The translations under genes were made by a program, and so were the position numbers. Below are positions 1-10,221 of a stretch of 64,000 nucleotides of DNA, piece by piece. The notes beneath the pieces were generated by a model that searched no databases, was not told the origin of the DNA, and worked only from the letters and a program-made list of their open reading frames with translations. The stretch spans positions 2,046,001 to 2,110,000 of the forward strand of contig NZ_WWGH01000001.1 in NCBI RefSeq assembly GCF_009865135.1, read 5' to 3'. Origin of the DNA: Streptomyces sp. SID8374 (GTDB taxonomy: Bacteria > Actinomycetota > Actinomycetes > Streptomycetales > Streptomycetaceae). Within the stretch, counting starts at the first letter, position 1. Each line of letters opens with the position of its first letter.

Positions 1-513
<513 letters not shown>

Positions 514-519
514 CTACGA

Positions 520-567
520 CTACAGACCCTCGCCGCGGCAGCTAAGGAGAAGCAGCCCGAAACGCAT
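520..567 (-). CDS. leuA leader peptide MRFGLLLLSCRGEGL
   Basis: A 15-residue open reading frame upstream of leuA encodes MRFGLLLLSCRGEGL and ends in TAG. It has four consecutive leucine codons, CTG-CTT-CTC-CTT. CTT is rare in a GC-rich genome, which is the pattern expected of a leader that senses charged tRNA-Leu. Short Leu-rich leaders in front of leuA are known in actinobacteria. The ATG lies only 9 nt after a TAGGCT -10 hexamer and there is no Shine-Dalgarno sequence, so the leader is probably translated from a leaderless or near-leaderless 5' end. Ribosome stalling here would change folding of the 87 nt before leuA. Confidence 0.85.
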   Translation of the reverse strand: MRFGLLLLSCRGEGL

Positions 568-576
568 GATGCGACG

Positions 577-606
577 AGCCTAGCCGAGGGTGGCCCGGGG
601 TGTCGG
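577..606 (-). promoter_or_regulatory. probable leuA promoter
   Basis: Reading on the minus strand, CCGACA (four of six matches to TTGACA) is followed after 18 nt by TAGGCT. Transcription would start at or just before the leader-peptide ATG at 567. Position and the TANNNT form support it; it is untested. Confidence 0.5.
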
Positions 607-649
607 TCCGTATCAGTATGCGGGACCGGGCATCGATGAGGGGAAAACG

Positions 650-1801
650 ATGACTCATCACTCCATTTCGTCAATCATCGTCGCAACCGGTGACAGTGCG
701 GTGACGGAGTGCCACAGTCGTTTCATGCACCCTCGAACCAACGGTGACGGGCCCCACCCCGTCTTCTGCACCATCGTGCCGCCCCACGTCCTCGACAAGC
801 TGTCGCACTCCGGCGACGCCCGGCTCGCCGATCCGGCCCGCCGCACCCTGGAGGCCGACGGCCTCCGCCGCAACCGCCGTCGGCTGACGGCCCTCGCCGC
901 CGCGCCCGCCACCCCCACGGCGGGCGCGGTCCCCACCAAGCCCCACCGCACCCTGTACGACTGCGAGAACGGCACATCCCTGCCGGGCACCAAGGTCCGC
1001 GACGAGGGCGACAAGCCCACCTCGGACGCCAGCGTCAACCGCGCGTACGCCGGACTCGGCGCCACCTTCGAACTGCTGCTCTCCGCCTACGGCCGCAGTT
1101 CGATCGACGGCAAGGGCCTGCCGCTCATCGGCTCCGTCCACTACGGCCACGAGTACAACAACGCGTTCTTCGACGGCGAGCAGATGGTCTTCGGCGACGG
1201 TGACGGAGAGATCTTCCTCGACTTCACCTACGCCATCGACGTCATCGCCCACGAACTGGCCCACGGCCTCACCCAGTACACCGCCAACCTGCGCTACGAA
1301 GGCCAGTCGGGCGCGCTCAACGAGTCCGTCTCCGACGTCTTCGGCGCTCTGGTCAAGCAGTTCTCGCTCGGCCAGAGCGCCGAGCAGGCCGACTGGCTGA
1401 TCGGCGCCGGGCTGCTGGCCCCGCGCGTCAGCGGGGACGCCCTGCGGTCGATGAAGGCCCCGGGCACGGCGTACGACGACGATGTGCTCGGCAAGGACCC
1501 GCAGCCCGCGTCGATGGAGGACTACGTCGAGACGGAGGAGGACAACGGCGGGGTCCACATCAACTCCGGCATCCCCAACCGCGCCTTCTACCTCCTGGCC
1601 ACCGCACTGGGCGGCAACGCCTGGGAGCGGGCCGGGCAGATCTGGTTCGACGTGCTGACCGGCGGCGTGCTGACGGCCACCGCGGACTTCGCGGAGTTCG
1701 CCAGGCTGACGGTCGCGGCGGCCGGCGACCGCTTCGGGGAGCGCGGCGAGAAGGAGGCCGTGCTGAAGGCCTGGTCCGAGGTGGGGGTGGAGACGGAGTA
1801 G
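650..1801 (+). CDS. protealysin-like M4 family metallopeptidase
   Basis: This is a zinc endopeptidase of the thermolysin family, about 383 residues. HELAH (201-205) gives two zinc ligands and the catalytic Glu. GALNES (221-226) supplies the third ligand, Glu225. The transition-state histidine is in DNGGVHINSG (His303). There is no signal peptide. The short N-terminal segment CTIVPPHVLDKL resembles the PPL propeptide motif of protealysin-like proteases, which lack a secretion signal. I chose the ATG at 650 because GAGGGG lies six nt upstream; an ATG at 725, just before the PPxxxL motif, is a possible alternative. The next gene, 101 nt downstream on the same strand, looks like its inhibitor. 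Confidence 0.93.
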   Translation: MTHHSISSIIVATGDSAVTECHSRFMHPRTNGDGPHPVFCTIVPPHVLDKLSHSGDARLADPARRTLEADGLRRNRRRLTALAAAPATPTAGAVPTKPHRTLYDCENGTSLPGTKVRDEGDKPTSDASVNRAYAGLGATFELLLSAYGRSSIDGKGLPLIGSVHYGHEYNNAFFDGEQMVFGDGDGEIFLDFTYAIDVIAHELAHGLTQYTANLRYEGQSGALNESVSDVFGALVKQFSLGQSAEQADWLIGAGLLAPRVSGDALRSMKAPGTAYDDDVLGKDPQPASMEDYVETEEDNGGVHINSGIPNRAFYLLATALGGNAWERAGQIWFDVLTGGVLTATADFAEFARLTVAAAGDRFGERGEKEAVLKAWSEVGVETE

Positions 1802-1902
1802 GGGGCGTGGCCACCACGGAGGAGGGCAGGCTCATCGCGTAGGCGGGCAGGCCCACGAGGCAGGCCCCCAGCGTTCGACCGCCCCCGGCCAGACAGGACC
1901 CC

Positions 1903-2169
1903 ATGCGTATTCAGGTCACCCGCACCGGCGGCTTCGCCGGCATCTCCCGCCACCACGAGGTCGACACCGACGGCAGTCAGGACGCGGTGGAGTGGGAGTC
2001 GCTCGCCGAGGAGGTCCTCGCCACCACCCCGGACGCGCCGCCGTCCGGGGTGCCGGACGGGTTCCGCTACCGGATCACGGTCGGGGACCGCACCGTGTAC
2101 TGCGCTGACCCCGATCTGACCGGGGCCCAGCGCACGCTGGTCTCACGCGTCCTCAAGGAGGGCGCGTGA
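1903..2169 (+). CDS. emfourin-like protealysin inhibitor (small protein)
   Basis: This 88-residue protein lies 101 nt downstream of the protealysin-like M4 protease, on the same strand. Its start, MRIQVTRTGGFAGISR, followed by a short acidic middle and a C-terminal YRITVGDRTVY segment, matches the pattern I know for emfourin. Emfourin is the small tight-binding inhibitor co-encoded with protealysin-like proteases. AGGA sits four nt before the ATG. The gene is followed 25 nt later by the convergent end of era. The family call rests on the N-terminal pattern and the context. If it is wrong, it is simply a small conserved protein with no other domain that I recognise. Confidence 0.75.
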   Translation: MRIQVTRTGGFAGISRHHEVDTDGSQDAVEWESLAEEVLATTPDAPPSGVPDGFRYRITVGDRTVYCADPDLTGAQRTLVSRVLKEGA

Positions 2170-2194
2170 GACCGGCGCACTTGTCCGGGCGCGG

Positions 2195-3214
2195 CTAGAA
2201 GCCCAGCTTCCGCAGCTGCTTCGGGTCGCGCTGCCAGTCCTTGGCGACCTTCACATGCAGGTCCAGGAAGACGGGCGTGCCGAGCAGCGCCTCGATGTGC
2301 TTGCGCGACTTCGTGCCGACTTCCTTCAGCCGCTTGCCCTTCGGGCCGATGATGATGCCCTTCTGGCTGGGGCGTTCGATGTAGACGTTGGCGTGGATGT
2401 CCAGCAGCGGCTTGTCCGCCGGACGGTCCGTGCGCGGCAGCATCTCCTCGACCACGACGGCGATGGAGTGCGGCAGCTCGTCGCGTACGCCCTCCAGCGC
2501 GGCCTCGCGGATCAGCTCCGCGACCATGACCATCTCCGGCTCGTCGGTGAGGTCGCCCTCCGGGTAGAGCGGCGGGCTCTCCGGGAGCAGCGGGGCGATG
2601 AGGTCGGCGAGCAGGCTCACCTGGCCTGCCCCTCGCCCACCGCCGCCCTTGTCCGAGGGACTGCGTCCCGCCGCTTGTTCCTTCTCGACCGCCGAGACCG
2701 GGATGATCTCGGCCCACTCGAAGCCCAGCTCGTCGGCGAGGGCGGAGACGGCGAGGAGCTGTTCGGCCAGCGCCTTCGACTCGACCAGGTCGGTCTTGGT
2801 GATGATGGCGATCTTGGGGGTTTTCTTGATCCCCGCGAGCTCCTTCACGATGTACTTGTCGCCCGGACCCAGCTTCTGGTCGGCGGGCAGGCAGAAGCCG
2901 ATGACGTCGACCTCGGCCCAGGTGGTGCGCACCACGTCGTTCAGCCGCTCGCCGAGGAGCGTGCGCGGCTTGTGGAGGCCGGGGGTGTCGACCAGGATCA
3001 GCTGCGCGTCGTCACGGTGCACGATGCCGCGCACGGTGTGCCGGGTGGTCTGGGGGCGGTTGGAGGTGATCGCCACCTTCTGACCGACCAGAGCGTTCGT
3101 GAGGGTGGACTTGCCCGCGTTGGGGCGGCCCACGAAGCAGGCGAAGCCGGCCCGGTGGGGGGAGGTGGTCTCCGCTTGCGGGGCAGCGGATTCTTGGTTC
3201 GGGCGAGCGCTCAT
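2195..3214 (-). CDS. era: GTPase Era
   Basis: Era binds the 3' end of 16S rRNA through a KH domain and checks assembly of the small ribosomal subunit. The GTPase motifs are in order: GRPNAGKS (29-36), TTRH (56-59), DTPG (76-79), TKTD (139-142) and VSAV near 173. The C-terminal KH segment contains IIIGPKGKRLKEVG. The protein is 339 residues, longer than the usual 300, because about 20 Gly/Ser/Lys-rich residues (179-198) are inserted just after the G5 loop. The ATG at 3214 has GGGGAG ten nt upstream; another ATG nine nt further upstream sits too close to that site. It heads a minus-strand run of envelope and RNA-processing genes that is usual in actinobacteria. Confidence 0.96.
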   Translation of the reverse strand: MSARPNQESAAPQAETTSPHRAGFACFVGRPNAGKSTLTNALVGQKVAITSNRPQTTRHTVRGIVHRDDAQLILVDTPGLHKPRTLLGERLNDVVRTTWAEVDVIGFCLPADQKLGPGDKYIVKELAGIKKTPKIAIITKTDLVESKALAEQLLAVSALADELGFEWAEIIPVSAVEKEQAAGRSPSDKGGGGRGAGQVSLLADLIAPLLPESPPLYPEGDLTDEPEMVMVAELIREAALEGVRDELPHSIAVVVEEMLPRTDRPADKPLLDIHANVYIERPSQKGIIIGPKGKRLKEVGTKSRKHIEALLGTPVFLDLHVKVAKDWQRDPKQLRKLGF

Positions 3215-3393
3215 GGCGACCATTCTCCCCGATCGCGGCGGCGCTCCCGTACAGCGGTCCGCCCGGGCGGGCCGGAGGGGCGGGCGGAAGGGCCCTGCGA
3301 AGGCGCCGGAAGGCACGCCGGGGGCACGCCGGAAGGGTCCGGCCGCGGCGCGCGCCGCGAGGCCGTACGGAATCGTCCCCCGGACCCGTCCCG

Positions 3394-3756
3394 TCAGCCC
3401 GCCGTGACCCGCAGCCGCAGCGTGCCGTCCGGGCCCGCGAGGAACACCGGGGTCTCCGGCCCGCCCAGGTCCCGTACGGCGGCACGGTCCTCGTCGGCCG
3501 GGGTCTCGGCGGCGGAGACCACGGCGGCGGCCTCCAGCGAGGTGGCGCCGCTGGCGACGGCCATCGCGACGGCGGTCCGCAGGGCGCTCAGCTTCAGCGA
3601 CTCCAGCTCCACGGTGCCCGCCACATACGTACGTCCCGTCTCGTCGCGTACGGCGGCGCCCTCGGCCACCCCGTTGCGGGCGCGGGCGCTGCGCGCCAGG
3701 GTGACGATCTTGCGGTCCTCGGCGTCGAGGCCGGCGGCGTTGGTGGTGTCGGTCAT
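3394..3756 (-). CDS. cytidine-deaminase-like protein lacking the zinc site
   Basis: A 120-residue protein between era and the YjbR gene. Its size, its start (DRKIVTLARSARARNGVAEGAAVRD) and the alternating helix and strand pattern resemble the cytidine deaminase fold. However, the zinc motifs of that family (HAE or CAE, and PCxxC) are absent: there is no cysteine at all. A catalytic deaminase role is therefore unlikely, and the true function is unknown. A TATGCT hexamer lies six nt before the ATG (3763-3768) with no Shine-Dalgarno sequence, which suggests a leaderless transcript. Confidence 0.8.
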   Translation of the reverse strand: MTDTTNAAGLDAEDRKIVTLARSARARNGVAEGAAVRDETGRTYVAGTVELESLKLSALRTAVAMAVASGATSLEAAAVVSAAETPADEDRAAVRDLGGPETPVFLAGPDGTLRLRVTAG

Positions 3757-3824
3757 GGCACGAGCATACGAAGCGGCCGGGTGGCCGGGACCAAGCGCCC
3801 CGGCCCCTCTCGTACGCGTACGTC

Positions 3825-4181
3825 CTACGGCCGGTCCAGCCGGAGCCGCTCCGCCTTCGGGAGGCCGGCGACGACCAGGTCGTAGGAGTCCTCGATCAGC
3901 TCGCGCAGCAGCTTGTCCGGGACGCCGGAGACGGTCACCGTGTTCCAGTGGCGCTTGTTCATGTGCCAGCCGGGCGCGACGGCCGCCGGGTACTCCTCGC
4001 GCAGGCGGATCGCCTCGTCCGGGTCGCACTTGAGGTTGACCGTCAGCGGCCGGGCGTCCAGCGTGGTGAGCGCGAACAGCTTGCCGAGCACCTTGAAGAC
4101 CGAGGTCTCCGGGCCGAAGGGGAACTCCTCCACGCTCGCGTTGAACTCCAGGCAGAAGGCGCGCAGCCGCTCGGGCGTCAT
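3825..4181 (-). CDS. MmcQ/YjbR family protein
   Basis: A 118-residue protein of the YjbR/MmcQ fold (CyaY-like double-wing). The features I recognise are the N-terminal LRAFCLEFNASVEEFPFGPET, the central LTVNLKCDPDEAIRLREEY and WHMNKRHWNTV, and the closing LIEDSYDLVVAGLPK. The family is often annotated as DNA-binding but the cellular role is not settled. GGAGG lies four to five nt before the ATG. Its start overlaps the stop of the upstream membrane-protein gene by four bases (ATGA), so the two are translationally coupled. Confidence 0.88.
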   Translation of the reverse strand: MTPERLRAFCLEFNASVEEFPFGPETSVFKVLGKLFALTTLDARPLTVNLKCDPDEAIRLREEYPAAVAPGWHMNKRHWNTVTVSGVPDKLLRELIEDSYDLVVAGLPKAERLRLDRP

Positions 4182-5473
4182 ACCGCCTCCGTCTCCGCTT
4201 CCTTCTCCTGGGGCTCCACCAGCACCGTGACGATCTTGTTCCGGCGGCCGGCCGGGGACTCGGCGGTGAGCCGGAGCTTGCGGCTGTCGGGCAGGTCGAC
4301 GACGGCCGACGCACCGGCGATCGGGACCCGGCCGAGCGCCTTGGCGAGCAGTCCGCCGACGGTCTCGACGTCCTCGTCGTCGTACTCGTCGAGTCCGAAG
4401 AGGTCGCCGAGGTCCCCGATGTCGAGGCGGGCGGTCACCCGGTAGCAGCCGTTCTCCAGCTCCTGGACGGGCGGCAGCTCGCGGTCGTACTCGTCGGTGA
4501 TCTCGCCGACGATCTCCTCCAGGATGTCCTCGATCGTGACGATGCCCGCCGTGCCGCCGTACTCGTCGATGACGACGGCGACATGGCTGCGGTCCCGCTG
4601 CATCTCGCGCAGCAGGTCCCCGGCGTTCTTGGTGTCGGGGACGAAGGCGGCGGGGCGCATCGCGGTGGAGACCGGGTCGGCCTCGGACTCGCGGTTGATG
4701 TGGGTCTTGCGGACCAGGTCCTTGAGGTAGACGATCCCGACGATGTCGTCCTCGTTCTCGCCGGTGACCGGGATCCGGGAGAAGCCGGAGCGCAGGGCGA
4801 GGGTGAGGGCCTGACGGATCGTCTTGTAGCGCTCGATGGAGACCAGGTCGGTGCGGGGCACCATCACCTCGCGCACCAGGGTGTCGCCCAGCTCGAAGAC
4901 CGAGTGCACCATGCGGCGCTCGTCGTCCTCGATCAGCGACTCCGCCTCGGCGAGATCGACCATGGCCCGCAGCTCGGCCTCGCTGGCGAACGGGCCCTTG
5001 CGGAACCCCTTGCCGGGGGTGAACGCGTTGCCGATGAGGATCAGCAGCTGCGGGATCGGGCCCATGATCCGGGCCAGCGGCAGCAGGACGTACGCCGAGG
5101 CCGTCGCCGTGTTCAGCGGGTGCTGGCGGCCGATGGTGCGCGGCGAGACCCCGACGGCGACATAGCTGACGAGGACCATCACGCCCATCGCGAAGGCCAG
5201 CGCCTCCCAGGTCTCCGGGAACTTCTGGAGGCAGACGTAGGTGACGAGCACCCCGGCCGACACCTCGCAGGCGACCCGCACCAGCAGGGCGACGTTGAGA
5301 TAGCGCACCGGGTCGGCGGCGACCTGCGCCAGCTTCGCGCTGCCGCGCCGCCCGGCCCGGACCGCCTCGTCCGCCCGGAAACTCGACGTACGGGCGATGC
5401 CCGCCTCGGCGCAGGCGGCCAGCCAGCCGACGACGACCAGCAGGACGGCGCCGGTGATCAGGGGCGCGATCAC
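4178..5473 (-). CDS. hemolysin/CorC family membrane protein (DUF21, CBS pair, CorC_HlyC)
   Basis: This 431-residue inner-membrane protein has the CNNM/CorC layout. A DUF21 transmembrane domain covers about residues 1-190, a pair of CBS domains about 200-330 ([37 protein letters not shown]), and a C-terminal CorC_HlyC domain about 350-425. The family is linked to magnesium or cobalt transport; the name hemolysin is historical. It overlaps ybeY by four bases at its start and the YjbR gene by four bases at its end, so it is part of a tightly coupled operon phoH-ybeY-this-yjbR. Confidence 0.93.
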   Translation of the reverse strand: MIAPLITGAVLLVVVGWLAACAEAGIARTSSFRADEAVRAGRRGSAKLAQVAADPVRYLNVALLVRVACEVSAGVLVTYVCLQKFPETWEALAFAMGVMVLVSYVAVGVSPRTIGRQHPLNTATASAYVLLPLARIMGPIPQLLILIGNAFTPGKGFRKGPFASEAELRAMVDLAEAESLIEDDERRMVHSVFELGDTLVREVMVPRTDLVSIERYKTIRQALTLALRSGFSRIPVTGENEDDIVGIVYLKDLVRKTHINRESEADPVSTAMRPAAFVPDTKNAGDLLREMQRDRSHVAVVIDEYGGTAGIVTIEDILEEIVGEITDEYDRELPPVQELENGCYRVTARLDIGDLGDLFGLDEYDDEDVETVGGLLAKALGRVPIAGASAVVDLPDSRKLRLTAESPAGRRNKIVTVLVEPQEKEAETEAV

Positions 5474-5967
5474 GAGACGGTGGGGGCGGGGGACGCTCCG
5501 GTGAGCCCCTGCTCACCGCGCCAGCCGTCCACGATGGCGGCCTGGAGGCCGAACATCTCGGCCTTCTCGTCCGGCTCCTCGTGGTCGTACCCCAGCAGGT
5601 GCAGCACTCCGTGGACGGTCAGGAGCTGGAGCTCCTCGTCCATGGAGTGCTGCGTCGGCGCCTCTTCGCCCTGCCTCTTCGCGACCTCCGGGCAGAGCAC
5701 GATGTCACCGAGGAGCCCCTGCGGGGGCTCCTCCTCGTCCTTGGCCGGCGGACGCAGCTCGTCCATCGGGAAGGACATGACATCGGTCGGACCGGGGAGG
5801 TCCATCCACTGGATGTGCAGCTGCTCCATGGCGTCGGTGTCCACCACGATCACCGAGAGCTCGGACAGCGGGTGGATCCGCATCCGGGCCAGTGCGTAGC
5901 GGGCGATGTCGAGGATCGCCTGCTCGTCGACCTCGGTTCCGGACTCGTTGTTGACGTCGATCGACAT
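5470..5967 (-). CDS. ybeY: endoribonuclease YbeY (rRNA maturation factor)
   Basis: YbeY is a zinc-dependent single-strand endoribonuclease acting in 16S rRNA 3' maturation and ribosome quality control. The 165-residue protein has the signature [12 protein letters not shown], with metal ligands His119, His123 and His129, preceded by the [10 protein letters not shown] and [10 protein letters not shown] segments. Its ATG is 12 nt after the phoH-like stop and its end overlaps the CorC-type gene by four bases. The neighbourhood with phoH and era is the classical conserved one. Confidence 0.96.
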   Translation of the reverse strand: MSIDVNNESGTEVDEQAILDIARYALARMRIHPLSELSVIVVDTDAMEQLHIQWMDLPGPTDVMSFPMDELRPPAKDEEEPPQGLLGDIVLCPEVAKRQGEEAPTQHSMDEELQLLTVHGVLHLLGYDHEEPDEKAEMFGLQAAIVDGWRGEQGLTGASPAPTVS

Positions 5968-5979
5968 GGTGCGCTGCGA

Positions 5980-7044
<1,065 letters not shown>

Positions 7045-7179
7045 GGGCCGGCCCTCGGGCCTGCGCATACCTCCCGTTGCAGGGTTCTCGCTGCTCGACA
7101 ACCTCTGGATTACCCAGCCTACGACCTGGCAGTGACAACGCAGAGTGCTTTTACCGCCCGTGTGTACGACGCGTCCCGC

Positions 7180-8442
7180 TCACTGCCGGAAGCCGATCGT
7201 GGGGACCGCGCGCCGCAGCGGCCAGGCGCGGGCCGTGGCGGGGAGCAGCTCCTCCAGGAACGCGTACCGCTCCAGCGCGGCGGGGTCCTGGCTCTCGCAG
7301 GTGCGGATCCGCTGCCACCAGGCGGCGATCTCGGCCCAGCCGGGCGCGGAGAGCGAGCCGCCGAACTCCTGGACCGAGAGGGCGGCGGTCAGCCCGGCGA
7401 AGGCGAGCCGGTCGGCGAGCGGCCAGCCCGCGAGGGTGCCGGTGACGAACCCGGCCACGAACACGTCCCCCGCGCCGGTCGGGTCGAGGGCCTCCACCTC
7501 GATGGCGGGCACCTGGGCGCCGGTGCCGGTGCGGCCGTCGACGGCGTACGCGCCCTCGGCGCCCAGGGTGACCACGGCGAGCGGGACGCGTTCGGCCAGC
7601 GCGTGGGCGGCGGCGCGCGGACAGTCGGTACGGGTGTAGCGCATCGCCTCCTCCGCGTTGGGCAGGAACGCCTCGCAGTGCGCCAGGTCGGGCAGCGCGT
7701 CCAGGTCCCAGCGGCCGGTCTCGTCCCAGCCGACGTCGGCGAAGATCAGCGCGCCGTGCCGGGCGGCGGTGGCCACCCAGGGTTCGCTGCGGCCGGGGAC
7801 GAGCGAGGCGATGGCGGCGCGGGCGCGCGGGGGGCACTGGGGGAAGGCGGGGTTCGGGGCGGTGTTCGCGGGGGTGTCCACGGGAGGGGCGTCGGCCGTG
7901 CCCGTCTGGCCCGGGACGGCGGTGGCCTGGTCCGTGGTGGCCTTGCCCGGGACGGCGGTGGCCTGGTCCGTGGTGGCCTGGCCCGAGGCGGTGGCGGCCT
8001 GATCCGTGGTGGCCTGGCCCGGGGCGGCCGAAGGCGCCGGGGCCTCGTGGCCGTGGGAGACCATCGTGCGCTCGCCCTCGTACGCCATGGAGACGGTGAC
8101 CGGGGAGTGCCAGCCGGGGACGGTGCGCGACATCGACAGGTCGATGCCCTCGCCCTGTTCCAGGGCGTCCCAGCAGTATTCGCCGTAGTGGTCGTCGCCG
8201 AAGGCGGCGGCCAGCGAGGTGTGCAGGCCGAGCCGGGCGAGCGCGGTGGCCATGTTGGCGACGCCGCCGGGGCTGGAGCCCATCCCGCGGGCCCAGGACT
8301 CGGTGCCGCGCACGGGGGCGCTGTCGAGGCCGGTGAAGATGATGTCGAGGAAGACCGTCCCCGTCAGGAAGACGTCGCAGGCGGGGTCCTGCGGGGCGCG
8401 CAGCGCCAGCAGCGGGTCGATCCCTGAAGTGTCAGTGCTCAC
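7180..8442 (-). CDS. PfkB family carbohydrate kinase with a repeat insertion
   Basis: A ribokinase-like sugar or nucleoside kinase, 420 residues. The N-terminal GSSPGGVANMATALARLG segment (about 55-72) and the C-terminal anion hole and catalytic motif DPTGAGDVFVAGF are intact, so it should be active. The substrate cannot be read from the sequence. Between the lid region and the C-terminal lobe (about 134-205) lies a Pro/Ala/Thr-rich insert built from 12-residue repeats of the form GQATTDQATAVP. The GTG at 8442 has GGGGAG six to seven nt upstream. The gene stands apart from phoH by 135 nt, and a 429-nt regulatory gap lies upstream. Confidence 0.88.
   Translation of the reverse strand: MSTDTSGIDPLLALRAPQDPACDVFLTGTVFLDIIFTGLDSAPVRGTESWARGMGSSPGGVANMATALARLGLHTSLAAAFGDDHYGEYCWDALEQGEGIDLSMSRTVPGWHSPVTVSMAYEGERTMVSHGHEAPAPSAAPGQATTDQAATASGQATTDQATAVPGKATTDQATAVPGQTGTADAPPVDTPANTAPNPAFPQCPPRARAAIASLVPGRSEPWVATAARHGALIFADVGWDETGRWDLDALPDLAHCEAFLPNAEEAMRYTRTDCPRAAAHALAERVPLAVVTLGAEGAYAVDGRTGTGAQVPAIEVEALDPTGAGDVFVAGFVTGTLAGWPLADRLAFAGLTAALSVQEFGGSLSAPGWAEIAAWWQRIRTCESQDPAALERYAFLEELLPATARAWPLRRAVPTIGFRQ
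7910..8030 (-). repeat. 36-bp tandem repeat inside the PfkB kinase gene
   Basis: Units starting at 7910, 7946, 7982 and 8018 are spaced exactly 36 bp apart and share the core CCCGGGACGGCGGTGGCCTG with minor changes. They encode the 12-residue repeats. The unit keeps the reading frame, so copy number could change without breaking the kinase. Confidence 0.9.
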
Positions 8443-8871
8443 CGTGCGCTCCCCGGCCGTGCGGCAGATCTGGACAGTGTGAGATCCGGCCAGTCTGCCG
8501 GATTCGAGGTCAGGGGCGGGGCCTCCCCCGCCGATCGCGGCAGGGCCGGCATGCCATCCTGACCTGCATAAACATGCGCTGCTACCCGGGCTCCGAGTGC
8601 ATAAACGCATAAGTGACCCAGATCACATCGGGGCGGCTTTCGGTCGGCCGGGAGCGCTTGATACAAATTGCCCCGCGAGCACCTTCGGGGACGTTGTCCG
8701 ACGAGAGCCGCACTTCCGCTTATCTCGCCGTACCTCCCCGTATCCCCGCGTATCTCGCCGTACCCCCCGCATTTTCGCATTGCCCCGCTTGCTTCGCGCT
8801 GCCCTTCTCGGGCGCGCCCGCGTCACCTCCCCCTCCCCCCTGCCTGCTCAGGCATGTCTTCAGGAACGCCC
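8443..8871. promoter_or_regulatory. divergent intergenic region with a Crp-like site and two repeat pairs
   Basis: This 429-nt gap separates the PfkB kinase (leftward) from the MFS gene (rightward). AGTGACCCAGATCACA at 8612-8627 is close to the Crp consensus TGTGA-N6-TCACA. TGCATAAACATGC (8565-8577) and TGCATAAACGCAT (8598-8610) form a repeated near-palindrome 33 bp apart. TATCTCGCCGTACC occurs twice (8721-8734, 8751-8764). No convincing coding sequence is present. The regulators are inferred only. Confidence 0.45.
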
Positions 8872-10221
8872 ATGTCGTCGCGCCGTGCCGCGTGGCCCTT
8901 GGTTGCCGTGTTCACCGCCGGCTACCTCGCCTCCTACCTGCTCCCCACCATCGTCGGCCGCCTCAGCGTCCATCTCGGGCTGACCCCCGCTCAGGCGGGC
9001 CTGGTCGGCAGTGCGCTGTTGCTCAGCTCGGCGAGTGCCGGGTTCACGCTGGCGGGCCGGGTCGAGAGGTACGGGGCCCGTACCCCGGCCCGGGCCGGAC
9101 TGGTGCTGGCCGCCGTGGGGTACGGCTGCGCGGCGCTGGCCGGGTCCGTGCCGCTGGTGGTGGCCTCCGTGGTGGTCGGCGGCTTCGGCTCGGGTGCGGC
9201 GACGGCGGCCGCGGCGGCCGGGATCGCCGCGCGGCGCGACCCGCACCGGACGTCCTCGCTCGGCCTGCTCACCGTCTCCGCCACGGCGGGCGCCCTCTAT
9301 CTGACGATCCCGCACCTCGGCGGCGGCCACCGGCTGCCGTTCGCCGCCATCGCCCTGGTCGCCCTGCTCGTCTGGCCCGCGACCACCCGGCTGAACGGCC
9401 CCACCGCACCCGAGGAGTCCACCTCCCGCATCACCGGCCGCCTGCCGCACCGCCGCTCCGGTCTCGTCCTGGCGGGCGGCATGCTCGTCTGGTCCATGGC
9501 GCAGAACGCGCTCTGGGGCGTCAGCAGCCGCATCGGCGTGGTCCAGGCGGGGCTGACCGAGGTGACCGTCGGCGCGGTGTTCGCCGCCGCACTCGGCGCG
9601 GGGCTGCTGGGCGTCATGGGCGCAGGCGTGCTCGGCGCCCGGGTGGGCCGGGCGGTGCCGATCGGGCTGGGGACCGTGGTGATCGCGGGGAGCATCGTGG
9701 TCAGCTCCTCGGCCCGGGACCTCGGCTCGTTCGCGACCGGCGAGATCCTGTGGAACACCGTCTACCCGGTGGTCCTCTCCTACCTGATCGGGCTGGCCGC
9801 CTCCCTGGACGTACGCGGCCGCTGGGCGGTCCTGGCGGGCTCGGCCTCCTCCGTGGGTGTGGCCTGCGGCCCGCTCCTGGGCAGCGTGCTCTCCGAGGAG
9901 GCCGGTTACCCGGCGATGGGGCTGATCCTGGGCGCGGCCACCCTGCTGGTCGCCGCGCCCGTGACCGCCGTGGCCCTGCACACCGGTGGCCGTCCGCTGG
10001 TGCCCGGCTCGGTCCGCCGCCGTGGTGGGGCCCCGGCCGCGCTGCTGGCCGCCACCACCGGCAGCCTCTCCGGCGCGGTGCCGAAGCTCGGCTCACCGGA
10101 GCAGGCCGTCACCGAACTCCGCGTACGGCGCAGGCGGCTGGTGCGCAGCGCGATCCGGACGGCCGGTCCGGACGGCGGGCCCGGTCAGTCGAACGCGTAC
10201 GCCTCGACCTCGGACAGGTAG
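8872..10221 (+). CDS. MFS-type membrane transporter
   Basis: A 449-residue polytopic membrane protein with about 12 hydrophobic segments rich in Ala, Gly, Leu and Val. It starts with VAVFTAGYLASYLLPTIVGRLSVHLGLTPAQAGLVGS, a typical first helix pair and loop of a major facilitator. The first cytoplasmic loop, AGRVERYGARTPARAGLVLA, fits the family pattern. The substrate is unknown. The ATG at 8872 has AGGA seven nt upstream; an ATG at 8854 is possible but has no ribosome site. Its last 37 bp overlap the convergent end of the deaminase gene. Confidence 0.85.
   Translation: MSSRRAAWPLVAVFTAGYLASYLLPTIVGRLSVHLGLTPAQAGLVGSALLLSSASAGFTLAGRVERYGARTPARAGLVLAAVGYGCAALAGSVPLVVASVVVGGFGSGAATAAAAAGIAARRDPHRTSSLGLLTVSATAGALYLTIPHLGGGHRLPFAAIALVALLVWPATTRLNGPTAPEESTSRITGRLPHRRSGLVLAGGMLVWSMAQNALWGVSSRIGVVQAGLTEVTVGAVFAAALGAGLLGVMGAGVLGARVGRAVPIGLGTVVIAGSIVVSSSARDLGSFATGEILWNTVYPVVLSYLIGLAASLDVRGRWAVLAGSASSVGVACGPLLGSVLSEEAGYPAMGLILGAATLLVAAPVTAVALHTGGRPLVPGSVRRRGGAPAALLAATTGSLSGAVPKLGSPEQAVTELRVRRRRLVRSAIRTAGPDGGPGQSNAYASTSDR

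Noticed and set aside
2255..4033. Long plus-strand frame of 592 codons opposite era and its neighbours
   Set aside because: It is antisense to well-supported genes (GTPase motifs, YjbR fold), has Arg/Gly-rich shadow composition and no recognisable domain.
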